From NCBI GenBank assembly GCA_013824165.1, contig PNNH01000084.1, forward strand, positions 62,001 through 126,000: DNA of 64,000 nucleotides, given 5' to 3'. The stretch is from Methylibium sp. Its GTDB lineage: Bacteria > Pseudomonadota > Gammaproteobacteria > Burkholderiales > Burkholderiaceae_C. Of this stretch, positions 53,811-61,803 are shown in pieces. Position numbers and translations under genes: made by a program. Every line of letters begins with the position of its first letter. Position 1 is the first letter of the stretch. The notes under the pieces were generated by a model that ran no database searches, had not been told where the DNA came from, and saw nothing but the letters and a program-made list of their open reading frames with translations.

Positions 53811-55178
53811 ATGCATTTGAACGCCGCCAACCGTCAATCGAACGCCGAACTCTCTCAGGAGATTGAGCGGCAGCTTCGGTACGGGAGTCGTACAGCTGCG
53901 CAACTCATTTCCGCGCTCGGGATCAGTCAACCAACGCTCTCTCGAACTATTCAGGGTCTATCGCGCACTGTGACGAACTTCCGTGTTACGGGGATTCGTA
54001 CGCCGATGTACGGCCTTCTGCGTCAGCTTCCAATGGGCCTGAGTGCACGCCAACGAATCTACCGGCATATGCGCGAAGGCAACATTGAGCCGTTTGCCGA
54101 CGTCGAGTTCCTGGCTGGCGGCGCCACTGTTGAGCGGATCGGCGACGTGACGCGCCTCTATGAAGGCTTGCCGCCATACATGCTTTTCGCAGCACCCTCA
54201 GGCTTCCTGGGGCGGCAACTGGCACATGAGGCCGCGAGAAACCAGCCGTTCCCGACCAGCCTCAAGGACTGGAACGACGACCATCGGGTTGCATACATCT
54301 TCACGCAGGGACTAAACCTGCCCGGCAATCTGATCTTCGGCGGTGCCCCCCTTGAAAGGGAGTTGGCCTTCTTGGCCGTCAAGCCAACGGCGGCCGAGGA
54401 CAAGATCGACTACTACGTCGGCATGGCCACCGCTTTGCGGGGTGCTGCCTATGGCTCCAGTGCAGGTGGCGAGCAGCCAAAGTTCCTCTGGCTGACGGAG
54501 GATGCCGGGCACGTCATCGTCAAGTTCGCCAAGGTCGGCAGCCGCATGGCTGAGCTTTTGCCGCTTGAGCACCTAGCCCTGCGGTCTCTGGCCGAGGTCG
54601 GCGTTCCCGCGAGCAGCACTCAGTTGCTTGCAGGAGGTGACTATGTTTTCCTGGAAGTGCAGCGCTTCGACCGCATCGGCTTGAATGGCCGAGTCGGCAT
54701 GCTTTCAGCCGGCTCCGTCGACGACGAGTACTTCGGAATGAGGGATTCCTGGTCCGAGTTCGCAGCACGCTGCGAGCAAGAGCGCTACCTCACAGCCGAA
54801 GACGCCAGGAACATCGATGTTATGGCCGCCTTCAGCGAGCTCATCGGCAACAACGACCGGCACTTCGAGAACATCTCGCTGCTCATCCGCGAGGATGGTG
54901 AATACCAAGGCGTCGCGCCGGCCTACGACATCCTCCCGATGCGCTACTCCTCGCTAGGCGGCGGGGTGGACCCGGACCTGACTCCCATCGAGCCGAAAGT
55001 CGGCGCCATCGGCGCCCAGCCCGAAGTGTGGGCACGCGCGGCCGCGGCGGCTGAACTGTTCTGGATGGCTGCATTGAACGAGAATCTGCCGATCCCGCTG
55101 TCGCACGAGATGCGTCAGCTGGCTCACGAGAATCTGAGGGCCGCCAGGTCGTTTGTGGCGCCACTCCTTCCGCGCTGA
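53811..55178 (+). CDS. yjjJ: HipA family serine/threonine kinase toxin, YjjJ-like with fused HTH
   Basis: A 455-residue HipA-fold kinase resembling E. coli YjjJ. An N-terminal helix-turn-helix (TAAQLISALGISQPTLSRTI, residues ~25-44) takes the place of a separate HipB. The kinase part has GEQPKFLW and HVIVKFA (nucleotide site), the catalytic loop IGNNDRHFENISL with Asp349, and AYDILPMRY with metal-binding Asp373, so it looks active. HipA kinases phosphorylate aminoacyl-tRNA synthetases or other targets and slow growth. No hipB-like gene is adjacent. A sampled line has about 58% GC against about 77% in the preceding gene, suggesting acquisition, and a recombinase-element remnant lies just downstream. 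Confidence 0.9.
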   Translation: MHLNAANRQSNAELSQEIERQLRYGSRTAAQLISALGISQPTLSRTIQGLSRTVTNFRVTGIRTPMYGLLRQLPMGLSARQRIYRHMREGNIEPFADVEFLAGGATVERIGDVTRLYEGLPPYMLFAAPSGFLGRQLAHEAARNQPFPTSLKDWNDDHRVAYIFTQGLNLPGNLIFGGAPLERELAFLAVKPTAAEDKIDYYVGMATALRGAAYGSSAGGEQPKFLWLTEDAGHVIVKFAKVGSRMAELLPLEHLALRSLAEVGVPASSTQLLAGGDYVFLEVQRFDRIGLNGRVGMLSAGSVDDEYFGMRDSWSEFAARCEQERYLTAEDARNIDVMAAFSELIGNNDRHFENISLLIREDGEYQGVAPAYDILPMRYSSLGGGVDPDLTPIEPKVGAIGAQPEVWARAAAAAELFWMAALNENLPIPLSHEMRQLAHENLRAARSFVAPLLPR

Positions 55179-55220
55179 AATGGACGGGTGTTGGCGCCGA
55201 GCCTGTGCGTCAGCAACGTA

Positions 55221-55251
55221 GCGTTATGCACAGCACGAAGTTATGCACAGT
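55221..55251 (+). repeat. Left inverted end of the recombinase-element remnant
   Basis: Contains two direct GTTATGCACAG boxes separated by CACGAA. It is the reverse complement, with three mismatches, of 55681-55711. Paired boxes like these are what a recombinase dimer or two-domain DNA-binding protein would bind. Confidence 0.8.
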
Positions 55252-55318
55252 TGGTCCAGCAGCGAGACGTTTCCGCCCTCGTACGAAGACGGCGGTCGCG
55301 CCTCTGAACTGCGCGTAA

Positions 55319-55498
55319 TCACAAGGTCTTGAGGAACTTCAACAGCTCGTCGTCTGCCCGGAACCGACGTTGGACCACATTGGGATCCTGAAGCCTGGCC
55401 AGCGCCTTCTCCTTCATGCCAAGGTCGGCCTCTACGTACTGATGCGTTGCCGCCAGACTCTCGTGTCCGAGCCACAGGGCGATCACGCTGATGTCTAC
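55319..55498 (-). pseudogene. C-terminal fragment of a tyrosine recombinase/integrase
   Basis: About 60 codons on the minus strand encode the end of a phage-type integrase: VDISVIALWLGHES (with the LGH box), then ATHQYVEADL with the catalytic Tyr, then a KEKALARL helix and a DELLKFLKTL tail followed by a stop. The catalytic Arg and the HxxR box that should precede this are missing; upstream codons no longer resemble the family. The fragment breaks off just before the conserved Gly-Val-Asp, as expected for a deletion. Confidence 0.85.
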
Positions 55499-55555
55499 AG
55501 CGGGCCGTCGAGCAACCAAGCCCTGGCCAACGGGTGCATTGAGCTGATCAAGTCC

Positions 55556-55584
55556 ATGGCGATCTCCAGTTGGGAGATCGCCAT
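55556..55584. repeat. 12-bp perfect inverted repeat with 5-bp loop inside the remnant
   Basis: ATGGCGATCTCC (55556-55567) and GGAGATCGCCAT (55573-55584) flank AGTTG. It forms a strong hairpin close to the point where the integrase reading frame loses similarity, so it may mark a deletion junction or an element-internal recombination site. Confidence 0.8.
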
Positions 55585-55680
55585 CCATGCGCCCGGCCAC
55601 GAACTTATGTCCAGTTCAACGGCACCCTCATGGCAGTGCGCCCAAGGAGATCGCGGCCTGCGGCCGGATCAAGCCCGAGA

Positions 55681-55711
55681 ACTGTTCATAACTACGTTCT
55701 GTGCATAACGC
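55681..55711 (-). repeat. Right inverted end of the recombinase-element remnant
   Basis: Mirror image of 55221-55251 with two CTGT(G/T)CATAAC boxes. The inner box has one mismatch (T for G), the outer box is exact. Confidence 0.8.
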
Positions 55712-55864
55712 TGCATCGGCGACATTAAGGTTGTCGCAGCCAAGGGCCGCTGAGTGTCGTAAACAGCCCTTCTACCTTCCGCCCCGGCTGGCACACACTT
55801 AAACCCAATCGCGATCTCACCCCTCATCGAGCTAGCGCCGAACAGATCCGCGGCCCAGCACAGC

Positions 55865-57265
55865 TTAGCCCCCCAGTCCCCTCGGAAACCTCACCTCCAC
55901 CGTCGTCCCCACGCCGCCCGGCCCATCCAGCAGGCGCACGGTGGCGCTGTGCTGGCCGGCGGCGCGCTCAACGATGGTCAGGCCCAGGCCGCTGCCGTGG
56001 CAGCGCGCGCCGTCGAGGCGAACGAAGCGCTCGAACACGCGCTCGCGTAGGGCCGGCGGAATGCCGGGCCCCTGGTCGCTGACGCGCAGCACGATGGCTG
56101 CGGCTTCTTCATCCGTGGCGTCCAGGCTGACGGTCACATGGGCCCCGTCGGGCGAGTACTTGATGGCGTTGTCCACCAAGTTGTCGACCAGGCTGCCCAT
56201 CGATTCTCGGTTCAGCCACATCTCCAGGTGTTCGGGCGCCTCCAGCTCCAGCTCGATGCGGCGCTGCACCGCCAGGCCGCTAGACAGCGCGATTCGCTCG
56301 CGCACCAGGTCCACCAGGTCGTGGTGGCTTTTGCTCAGGTCGAGCGAGTCGGCGCCCGAGCGTGCCAGCGCCAGCAGCTGGTGCACGGTGTGGGTTGCCC
56401 GTTGCACGCCCAGGCGCAGGCGCTCGCGCGCTTCTTCGCGCGCTTGCGCGTCGCCCTGGTCCAGCGCCTCGGCGCCCAGCTGCACCACGGCCAGCGGCGT
56501 CTTCAGCTCATGCGCGGCATCCACCAGAAATTCATGCTCCCGGTCCATGCGCTGCTGCAGCCGCCACATCAGCGAGTTGACGGCGTTCACCAGCGGCTCC
56601 AGCTCCTTGTAGGGGGTCGGGGGCAGCGGGGTCAGGTCTTGCGCCGATCGTTGCGAGATCAGCGTGCCCATGCGCCGCAGCGGGGCAAAACCCAGCCGGA
56701 ACAGCAGCCACAGCGGCAGCACCAGCAGCGGCAGGCCGTAGAGCAAGGGCCGTGCGTAGTAGCTGAGGCCATCCAGGCTGAAGTGCCAGTCACCCGGGCG
56801 CTCCTGCCATCGGCGCACCACCAAACCACGTGCATCGTCGCGCTGCTCGACGAACAGCCAGTTGGTGTCTTCGCCGGCGCGGGCCTCCTCGGGCAGCACG
56901 CGATCACGGCCGCTCAGATCGGGCCTGAGCTCGATCAGCAGCTGGTCGCGCTGCAGCACCTGCAAGAGCCGGAACGGCGGGCGATGGCCCTTTTGGCGCC
57001 ATTCCTGGTCGCGCAGGTTGTCCAGCGTGTCCAGGGCCTGCCGCAGGGCCTGGGGCTGCGCGTCGGCGGTTTCACGTGCGCGGTCGAGCGCGAGGCCGGC
57101 CCACAGGGCGTTCTCGGCCTGGCCGTTGCGCACCTGCAGCAGGCCGATGTCGATCAGCTCGCGGGCCACCAGAACCAGCCAGGTCAGGAACAGCACCGCA
57201 AACAGGGCGCCCACGCTGCGCCCGAACAGCGAGCGCTGCGCGGGGGCGCCCAGCACAGCGCTCAA
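55865..57265 (-). CDS. Two-component sensor histidine kinase (QseC-like)
   Basis: A 466-residue sensor kinase with two membrane helices (residues ~16-40 and ~174-192) and a periplasmic sensor of about 130 residues between them. A short HAMP-like region follows, then the dimerisation helix with the phospho-acceptor His252 (DAAHELKTPLAVV) and a HATPase domain with the N box (LVDNLVDNAIKYSP), G1 (DQGPGIPP) and G2 (GSGLGLTIV). It phosphorylates the response regulator encoded just upstream; the two overlap by 4 bp (ATGA). The signal is unknown. Chitinase and TonB receptor genes are divergent from this operon. Confidence 0.93.
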   Translation of the reverse strand: MSAVLGAPAQRSLFGRSVGALFAVLFLTWLVLVARELIDIGLLQVRNGQAENALWAGLALDRARETADAQPQALRQALDTLDNLRDQEWRQKGHRPPFRLLQVLQRDQLLIELRPDLSGRDRVLPEEARAGEDTNWLFVEQRDDARGLVVRRWQERPGDWHFSLDGLSYYARPLLYGLPLLVLPLWLLFRLGFAPLRRMGTLISQRSAQDLTPLPPTPYKELEPLVNAVNSLMWRLQQRMDREHEFLVDAAHELKTPLAVVQLGAEALDQGDAQAREEARERLRLGVQRATHTVHQLLALARSGADSLDLSKSHHDLVDLVRERIALSSGLAVQRRIELELEAPEHLEMWLNRESMGSLVDNLVDNAIKYSPDGAHVTVSLDATDEEAAAIVLRVSDQGPGIPPALRERVFERFVRLDGARCHGSGLGLTIVERAAGQHSATVRLLDGPGGVGTTVEVRFPRGLGG

Positions 57266-57924
57266 TGCCGCTCCACCAGATAGCCGACGCCGCGCACGGT
57301 GCGGATATAGCCTTCGCCGATCTTGCGGCGCAGGTTGGAGATGTGGACGTCGAGGCTGCGGCCATCCATCTGGCAGGGCGCGCGGTTTTCCAGCTGGCGG
57401 CGGGTGACGACGCGGTCAGGCATCTTGACGAGGGTGAGCAGCAGGCTGAACTCAGTGCGTGAGAGCGACAGCCGCTCCACGCCGCGGCGCACTTCCATGC
57501 GTGGCTCGTCCAGCACCAGATCGCGCAGCTGCCACTCCGCCGCCTGATCGGCTGCATCGGTGCCCAGGCTGCGGCGGGTCACAGCACGCAGCCGCGCCAG
57601 CAGCTCCGAGCCGGCGAAGGGCTTGACCAGATAGTCATCGGCGCCGCCATCCAGGCCGTCCAGGCGGTTCTCGATCGCGTCGCGGGCGGTGATGATCAGC
57701 ACCGGCAGCTTGCGGTCGCTGCGGCGGATGCGATGCAGCAGTTCCATGCCGTCGCCATCGGGCAGCCCGAGATCGAGCACCACCGCGTCAAATCCGCCCT
57801 CCTGCAGCCAGAGCCGGGCGTCGGCAATGCGGCGCAGCCACATCACCTCATGTTCAGCGTTCTGCAGCAAGGCTTGCAGTGAGCGGCCCAGCTCCAGATC
57901 GTCCTCGATCAAACAGATTCGCAT
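57262..57924 (-). CDS. OmpR/PhoB-family response regulator (QseB-like)
   Basis: A 220-residue response regulator. The receiver domain has the acidic pocket (Glu7-Asp8-Asp9), phospho-acceptor Asp51 (VVLDLGLPDGDG), the Thr in ITARD and the Lys in YLVKPFAGSELLARLRA. The C-terminal winged helix includes LSRTEFSLLLTLVKMPDRVVTRRQLENR and DVHISNLRRKIGE, giving the OmpR class close to QseB/PmrA. It is first in the operon with the sensor kinase. A pair of TTAA half-sites spaced 11 bp lies 23 bp upstream of its start (57948-57964), consistent with autoregulation and control of the divergent chitinase. Confidence 0.94.
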   Translation of the reverse strand: MRICLIEDDLELGRSLQALLQNAEHEVMWLRRIADARLWLQEGGFDAVVLDLGLPDGDGMELLHRIRRSDRKLPVLIITARDAIENRLDGLDGGADDYLVKPFAGSELLARLRAVTRRSLGTDAADQAAEWQLRDLVLDEPRMEVRRGVERLSLSRTEFSLLLTLVKMPDRVVTRRQLENRAPCQMDGRSLDVHISNLRRKIGEGYIRTVRGVGYLVERH

Positions 57925-57947
57925 GGACGGACTGTAGCGAGCTGCGC

Positions 57948-57964
57948 GTTAAGGATGTCTTAAC
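57948..57964. promoter_or_regulatory. Candidate response-regulator box: TTAA half-sites 11 bp apart
   Basis: GTTAAG and CTTAAC are separated by GATGT. Read as direct repeats, TTAA recurs every 11 bp, the arrangement of PmrA/QseB-type operators (CTTAA-N6-TTAA style). The site also is a perfect 6-bp inverted repeat. It lies between the response-regulator start and the GH19 start. Confidence 0.45.
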
Positions 57965-58019
57965 AAGCCCTTGAAGTGCCGTATAGGCGCTCGGGCGGAC
58001 AGTCTGCCATCCGCAATCG

Positions 58020-58760
58020 ATGCTTCGACCCCTCCGCATGATCCGAGTCCGCCTTTGGTCTTCCCTGTTTTTCCTGATGACTGCTGCGCTGGCGCCCGGG
58101 CAGGCGGCGGCTGCGCCGGCAGGCGAGGGCACCAAGTTCCTGCCCAGCCGCGCGCAGTTCGAGCAGCTATTCCCCGAGCGCATCGCCTTCTACACCTACG
58201 AGGGATTCGTGGACGCGGTGCGCCAGACACGGGGCTTTGCCTCGCGCGGCAGCGAGCAACAAAAGCGCCAGGAGATGGCCGCTTTTCTGGGCCAGATCGC
58301 GCATGAATCTGACCAGCTGCGCGCCCAGCGCGAGTACCGCCGCGAGAACTGGGACAACTACTGCCGCCGTGACGACGGCATCGGCTGTGCTCCCGGCCAG
58401 CAGTACTACGGCCGCGGCCCCATCCAGCTGAGCTGGAACTACCAGTACAAGGCAGCCGGCGACCACCTGGGGCTGAACCTCTGGGCTGATCCCGACCGCG
58501 TGGCGCGCGATTCCAAGGTGGCCTGGCAGACCGCGCTTTGGTACTGGATGACGCAGCCGGGCGAGTCCACGCAGACCTCGCATGCGGCGATGTTTGCCGG
58601 CGCCGGCTTTGGCGCCACCACCCGTGCCATCAACGGCCCGCTGGAATGCGACAAGCCGACCGACCCTGAGGCCCTGCGCAAGAACAAGCGCCGCGCCCAG
58701 TTTTATGAACACGCCAGTGAGCTTTTTGGCGTGCCCCTCTTGCACCCGTTGCGGTGCTGA
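58020..58760 (+). CDS. Secreted GH19 chitinase-like enzyme
   Basis: A 246-residue glycoside hydrolase family 19 enzyme with a signal peptide (VRLWSSLFFLMTAALAPGQAAA, cleavage about residue 32). Catalytic cues are AAFLGQIAHESDQL (Glu96 in the HE motif) and YYGRGPIQLSWNYQY in the substrate groove, with cysteines (NYCRRDDGIGC) probably forming a disulfide. GH19 enzymes cleave chitin, and some act on peptidoglycan. The TonB-dependent receptor gene begins 29 bp after its stop, so release and uptake of oligomers are probably co-expressed. Divergent from a two-component operon with a candidate operator between. Confidence 0.92.
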   Translation: MLRPLRMIRVRLWSSLFFLMTAALAPGQAAAAPAGEGTKFLPSRAQFEQLFPERIAFYTYEGFVDAVRQTRGFASRGSEQQKRQEMAAFLGQIAHESDQLRAQREYRRENWDNYCRRDDGIGCAPGQQYYGRGPIQLSWNYQYKAAGDHLGLNLWADPDRVARDSKVAWQTALWYWMTQPGESTQTSHAAMFAGAGFGATTRAINGPLECDKPTDPEALRKNKRRAQFYEHASELFGVPLLHPLRC

Positions 58761-58789
58761 TCCTGAAAATAGAAGCCGGAGACAAGACC

Positions 58790-61672
58790 ATGAGAGACAA
58801 GAAGGTGATGACCCCCGTTCGCTCGGCCATCGCGGCCGCAGCCTTGCTGGCCCTGGGCCTGCCCTCGCAGGCGCAGCAGGCTCCGGCGCCCAAGGACAGC
58901 AAGGACAACACGGCCAAGCTGGATTCCGTTGTCGTGACCGGCATTCGCGCCAGTCTGCAAAAGGCCCTGGACAGCAAGCGCGATGCCAACTCCATCGTCG
59001 ACGCCATCACGGCCGAGGACATCGGCAAGTTGCCGGCCACCAATGTGGCCGAGGCGATCAACACCATTCCCGGCGTGACTATCGACAAGGCCTTCGGCCA
59101 GGGCGAGCGGGTGTCCATCCTCGGCACTGATCCGGCGCTCAACCGCACGCTGCTCAATGGCCAGGCCATCGCGTCGGCCGACTGGTTCATCGCCGACCAG
59201 CCGGGTCGCACCTTCAACTATTCGCTGCTGGCGCCTCAGCTGGTCAACAAGGTCGAGGTCTACAAGTCGCCGGAAGCCTGGCTGGACGAAGGCTCGATCG
59301 GCGGCACCGTCAATATCTCGACCCGCAAGCCGCTGGACATGAACAAGCGCCTGACGCTTGCCGGTTCGGTGAGCTATCTTCACAACGACCGCATCGGCAG
59401 CGGCAAGCCCACGCTGTCGGGCCTGGTGGGCTGGAAGAACGAGGCCAACACGTTTGGCCTGCTGCTGTCGGCCCAGCGCTCGGAAGAGCACATCCGGCGC
59501 GACGGCATCGAGTCCTACGGCACGGTGCGGGGCGCCGACTACGCCAATGGCCGCGGCGGCTCGCCCAATTCGCTGACCAGCACCAGCACCGACTGGTCGA
59601 AGAACCCGCCGGTGGAGATGCCGCCCAGCTGCGTGGGCAGCTGCGCCACGACCCTGCGCGCGAATCTGAACGCCGTCGGCCCCAACTCGATCAGTGCGCA
59701 CTTCTTCGAGCAGCAGCGCGAGCGCGACACGCTGTCGCTGTCGGCGCAGTTCAAGCCGCTCAAGCAGATGGATGTGGAGGTCAATGCGCTGAAGGTGAAG
59801 GCCGGCTTTGACAACATCAGCCATTCGATGTTTGCCTTCAACGGCAATGCCTGGAACGCACTGGGTCACCTGACGGGGCTGTCGGTCAACGAAGGCGTGA
59901 TCGAGAAAGCTTCGTTCCGCAATGCGCTCACCGTCTATGACCTGATCAACCGCCAGGCCACGGTGGAGACCGATTCGGCCGACCTGAAGCTGAGCTGGAA
60001 GGAGAAGAACTGGTTTGCCTCGGCCCATGCCGGCAGCTCCAAGGCCAGCGGCGGCACCGGCCGCCAGGTGTTCGGCGAGTTCCTGAACAAGGCCAACTAC
60101 AGCTATGACCTGTCGGGCTCGGTGCCCAAGCTTAACTTCAGCGGCTTCCAGAACGCGCCGTTCGGCGATGTGCCCCGCCATGCCACGCCCTCGGATCAGG
60201 GCAGCCCCTTCAGCGCGCCGGGCGCCTTCCGAATCGACGGCGGCGCCCCGGCTGGCGGCTGGCACACCAACCCGCCCAATGCCACCAACTGGGGCCCGGG
60301 CTGGGGCGGCAATATCGTGACCAAGCCGACCACCGACGAGGAACAGTACTTTCAGGCGGACTTCGGCCTCAAGTTCGCCGACGCGCCGATCTACCAGGTG
60401 CGCTTCGGCCTGAAGCGGCGCGAGCACAGCACCGGCCAGTCGATGGCCGGCGTCTCGCTGGCCGCCGTGAAGGGCTATGGCGACCTGAGCGCCAGCCAGT
60501 TCGCGCCGGCCCCGCTGCCGTCGAACTATCTGACGGGCTTCGGCGATGTGGGCGACCTGAACAAGCGATTCAAGGTCGACGGCTGGGCGCTGGCGGACTA
60601 CATCAACAGCGGCAAGTGGCTGGCACCCTGGCAGACCATGCCGGTGCCCAACACCTTTGCCGACCCCTCGTTCGCGGCCAACACCTGGAACATCACTGAA
60701 GACATCAATGCGGGCTATGCCCAGGCTGACTTCAGCATCGACCGCCTGCGCGGCAACGTCGGCGTGCGCGTGGTCGAGACACGCTCCAACAGCATGAGCT
60801 ACGCCTGCAAGGTCAATGTGGCGCCTTGCCCCGCAACCGGCTATGGCGCGGTGAACGTGGAGAAGAAGTACCGCGATGTGCTGCCCAGCCTGAACCTGAT
60901 CTATGACCTGAACGATGACGTGGTGCTGCGCGGCGCGGCCGCCAAGGTGATGGCGCGCCCGAACTACGGCGACATGTCCAGCTATCTGTGGATCGGCGAC
61001 CAGACCCTGAGCGGCGGCGGCGGTAACCCCAATCTCAACCCCTACGAGTCCACCAACCTGGACATCTCGGCCGAGTGGTACTTCGCCAAGAACTCCATCC
61101 TGGCAGCGACGCTGTTCCACAAGGCCATCGACAACTACATCCTCGTTACGACGGGCAAGGAAACGCACTACAACCAGAACCTGCAGCGCATGGCCGAGTA
61201 CGACATCGCGCGGCCGAACAACGCTGGCAAGGCCAACGTCAAGGGTTTCGCACTGGCGTTCCAGACCCACTTCGGTCATGGCCTGGGTCTGCTGACCAAC
61301 TACACCCATGCCAATGCCAAGGCGCAGGCGGGTGGCCGGCTGCCCTTCAACTCAAGGCACCAGCTGACGATCAGTCCCTTCTTCGAAAATGACCGTTGGA
61401 GCGCCCGCGCCACCTATTCCTTCCGCTCCAAGTACTACACGCAGGCTGACCGCGGCAACTTCCTGGTGACGGACGGCCACAAGTCGCTGGACGCGAGCCT
61501 GGGCTTCAAGATCAGCGATCAGCTGAGCCTGGGGCTGGATGCGATGAACCTGACGGACAGCGAGTACCGCTCTTATGCCGAGGTTCCGGGCGTCGCGGCG
61601 ACCGACAAGCTGACGCGCGGCATCTACAAGACCGGCCGCCGCTACATGGCTACCCTGCGTTTCAACTACTGA
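58790..61672 (+). CDS. TonB-dependent outer-membrane receptor
   Basis: A 960-residue receptor. It has a signal peptide (SAIAAAALLALGLPSQAQQ), a TonB-box-like LDSVVVTG at residues ~44-51, a plug domain (TAEDIGKLPATNVAEAINTIPGV, VEVYKSPEAWLDEGSIGGTVNI) and a 22-strand-type barrel ending GRRYMATLRFNY with a C-terminal aromatic residue. The plug style matches the Xanthomonas/Caulobacter carbohydrate-uptake subclass. The GH19 gene just upstream suggests chito-oligosaccharide transport. I chose the ATG at 58790 (GGAG upstream), which follows the GH19 stop; the open frame starts slightly earlier inside that gene. Confidence 0.93.
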   Translation: MRDKKVMTPVRSAIAAAALLALGLPSQAQQAPAPKDSKDNTAKLDSVVVTGIRASLQKALDSKRDANSIVDAITAEDIGKLPATNVAEAINTIPGVTIDKAFGQGERVSILGTDPALNRTLLNGQAIASADWFIADQPGRTFNYSLLAPQLVNKVEVYKSPEAWLDEGSIGGTVNISTRKPLDMNKRLTLAGSVSYLHNDRIGSGKPTLSGLVGWKNEANTFGLLLSAQRSEEHIRRDGIESYGTVRGADYANGRGGSPNSLTSTSTDWSKNPPVEMPPSCVGSCATTLRANLNAVGPNSISAHFFEQQRERDTLSLSAQFKPLKQMDVEVNALKVKAGFDNISHSMFAFNGNAWNALGHLTGLSVNEGVIEKASFRNALTVYDLINRQATVETDSADLKLSWKEKNWFASAHAGSSKASGGTGRQVFGEFLNKANYSYDLSGSVPKLNFSGFQNAPFGDVPRHATPSDQGSPFSAPGAFRIDGGAPAGGWHTNPPNATNWGPGWGGNIVTKPTTDEEQYFQADFGLKFADAPIYQVRFGLKRREHSTGQSMAGVSLAAVKGYGDLSASQFAPAPLPSNYLTGFGDVGDLNKRFKVDGWALADYINSGKWLAPWQTMPVPNTFADPSFAANTWNITEDINAGYAQADFSIDRLRGNVGVRVVETRSNSMSYACKVNVAPCPATGYGAVNVEKKYRDVLPSLNLIYDLNDDVVLRGAAAKVMARPNYGDMSSYLWIGDQTLSGGGGNPNLNPYESTNLDISAEWYFAKNSILAATLFHKAIDNYILVTTGKETHYNQNLQRMAEYDIARPNNAGKANVKGFALAFQTHFGHGLGLLTNYTHANAKAQAGGRLPFNSRHQLTISPFFENDRWSARATYSFRSKYYTQADRGNFLVTDGHKSLDASLGFKISDQLSLGLDAMNLTDSEYRSYAEVPGVAATDKLTRGIYKTGRRYMATLRFNY

Positions 61673-61743
61673 TGGCCTGAACGAGAGAGAAGAGGGTGCT
61701 CCTCTTTCCGGCCGAGCGCGGCCGGAGGACTTGGGCGGGCGTT

Positions 61744-61782
61744 GCGGGGGCGGACAGCCCCCCGCTTCGACCGCCTTTTTTT
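61744..61782 (+). terminator. Possible intrinsic terminator after the TonB receptor gene
   Basis: GCGGGGG and CCCCCGC form a 7-bp stem (61744-61765) and a run of seven T follows at 61776-61782, 10 bases beyond the stem. A further 8-bp palindromic stem (TCCGGCCG/CGGCCGGA) lies at 61707-61726. The distance between stem and T-run is longer than ideal, so the call is tentative. It ends 21 bp before the lactonase start and might instead modulate readthrough. Confidence 0.4.
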
Positions 61783-61803
61783 CAATTCTGGCCCGATGAC
61801 TTC

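Larger units (their letters stand above)
55221..55711. mobile_element. 491-bp remnant of a tyrosine-recombinase element with inverted ends
   Basis: Both ends carry two GTTATGCACAG boxes whose starts are 17 bp apart, in inverted orientation. Left boxes are at 55223-55233 and 55240-55250; right boxes, as CTGTGCATAAC, are at 55682-55692 (one mismatch) and 55699-55709. Over 31 bp the ends match with three differences. The interior keeps only the last ~60 codons of a tyrosine recombinase, pointing toward the left end. The arrangement resembles recombinase-in-trio (RIT)-type elements, from which this could derive by internal deletion; that assignment is inference. Confidence 0.75.
55179..55864. other. 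686-bp gap occupied mainly by a mobile-element remnant
   Basis: No intact gene. 55221-55711 is a recombinase-element remnant with inverted ends (annotated separately). The flanks 55179-55220 and 55712-55864 show nothing I can identify; the right flank precedes the 3' end of the histidine-kinase gene. Confidence 0.7.

Noticed and set aside
58703-61309. 868-codon open frame on the minus strand opposite the TonB receptor
   Set aside because: Low-complexity His/Gly/Ala/Arg/Val translation typical of the antisense frame of a GC-rich gene; no motif and no ribosome-binding site.
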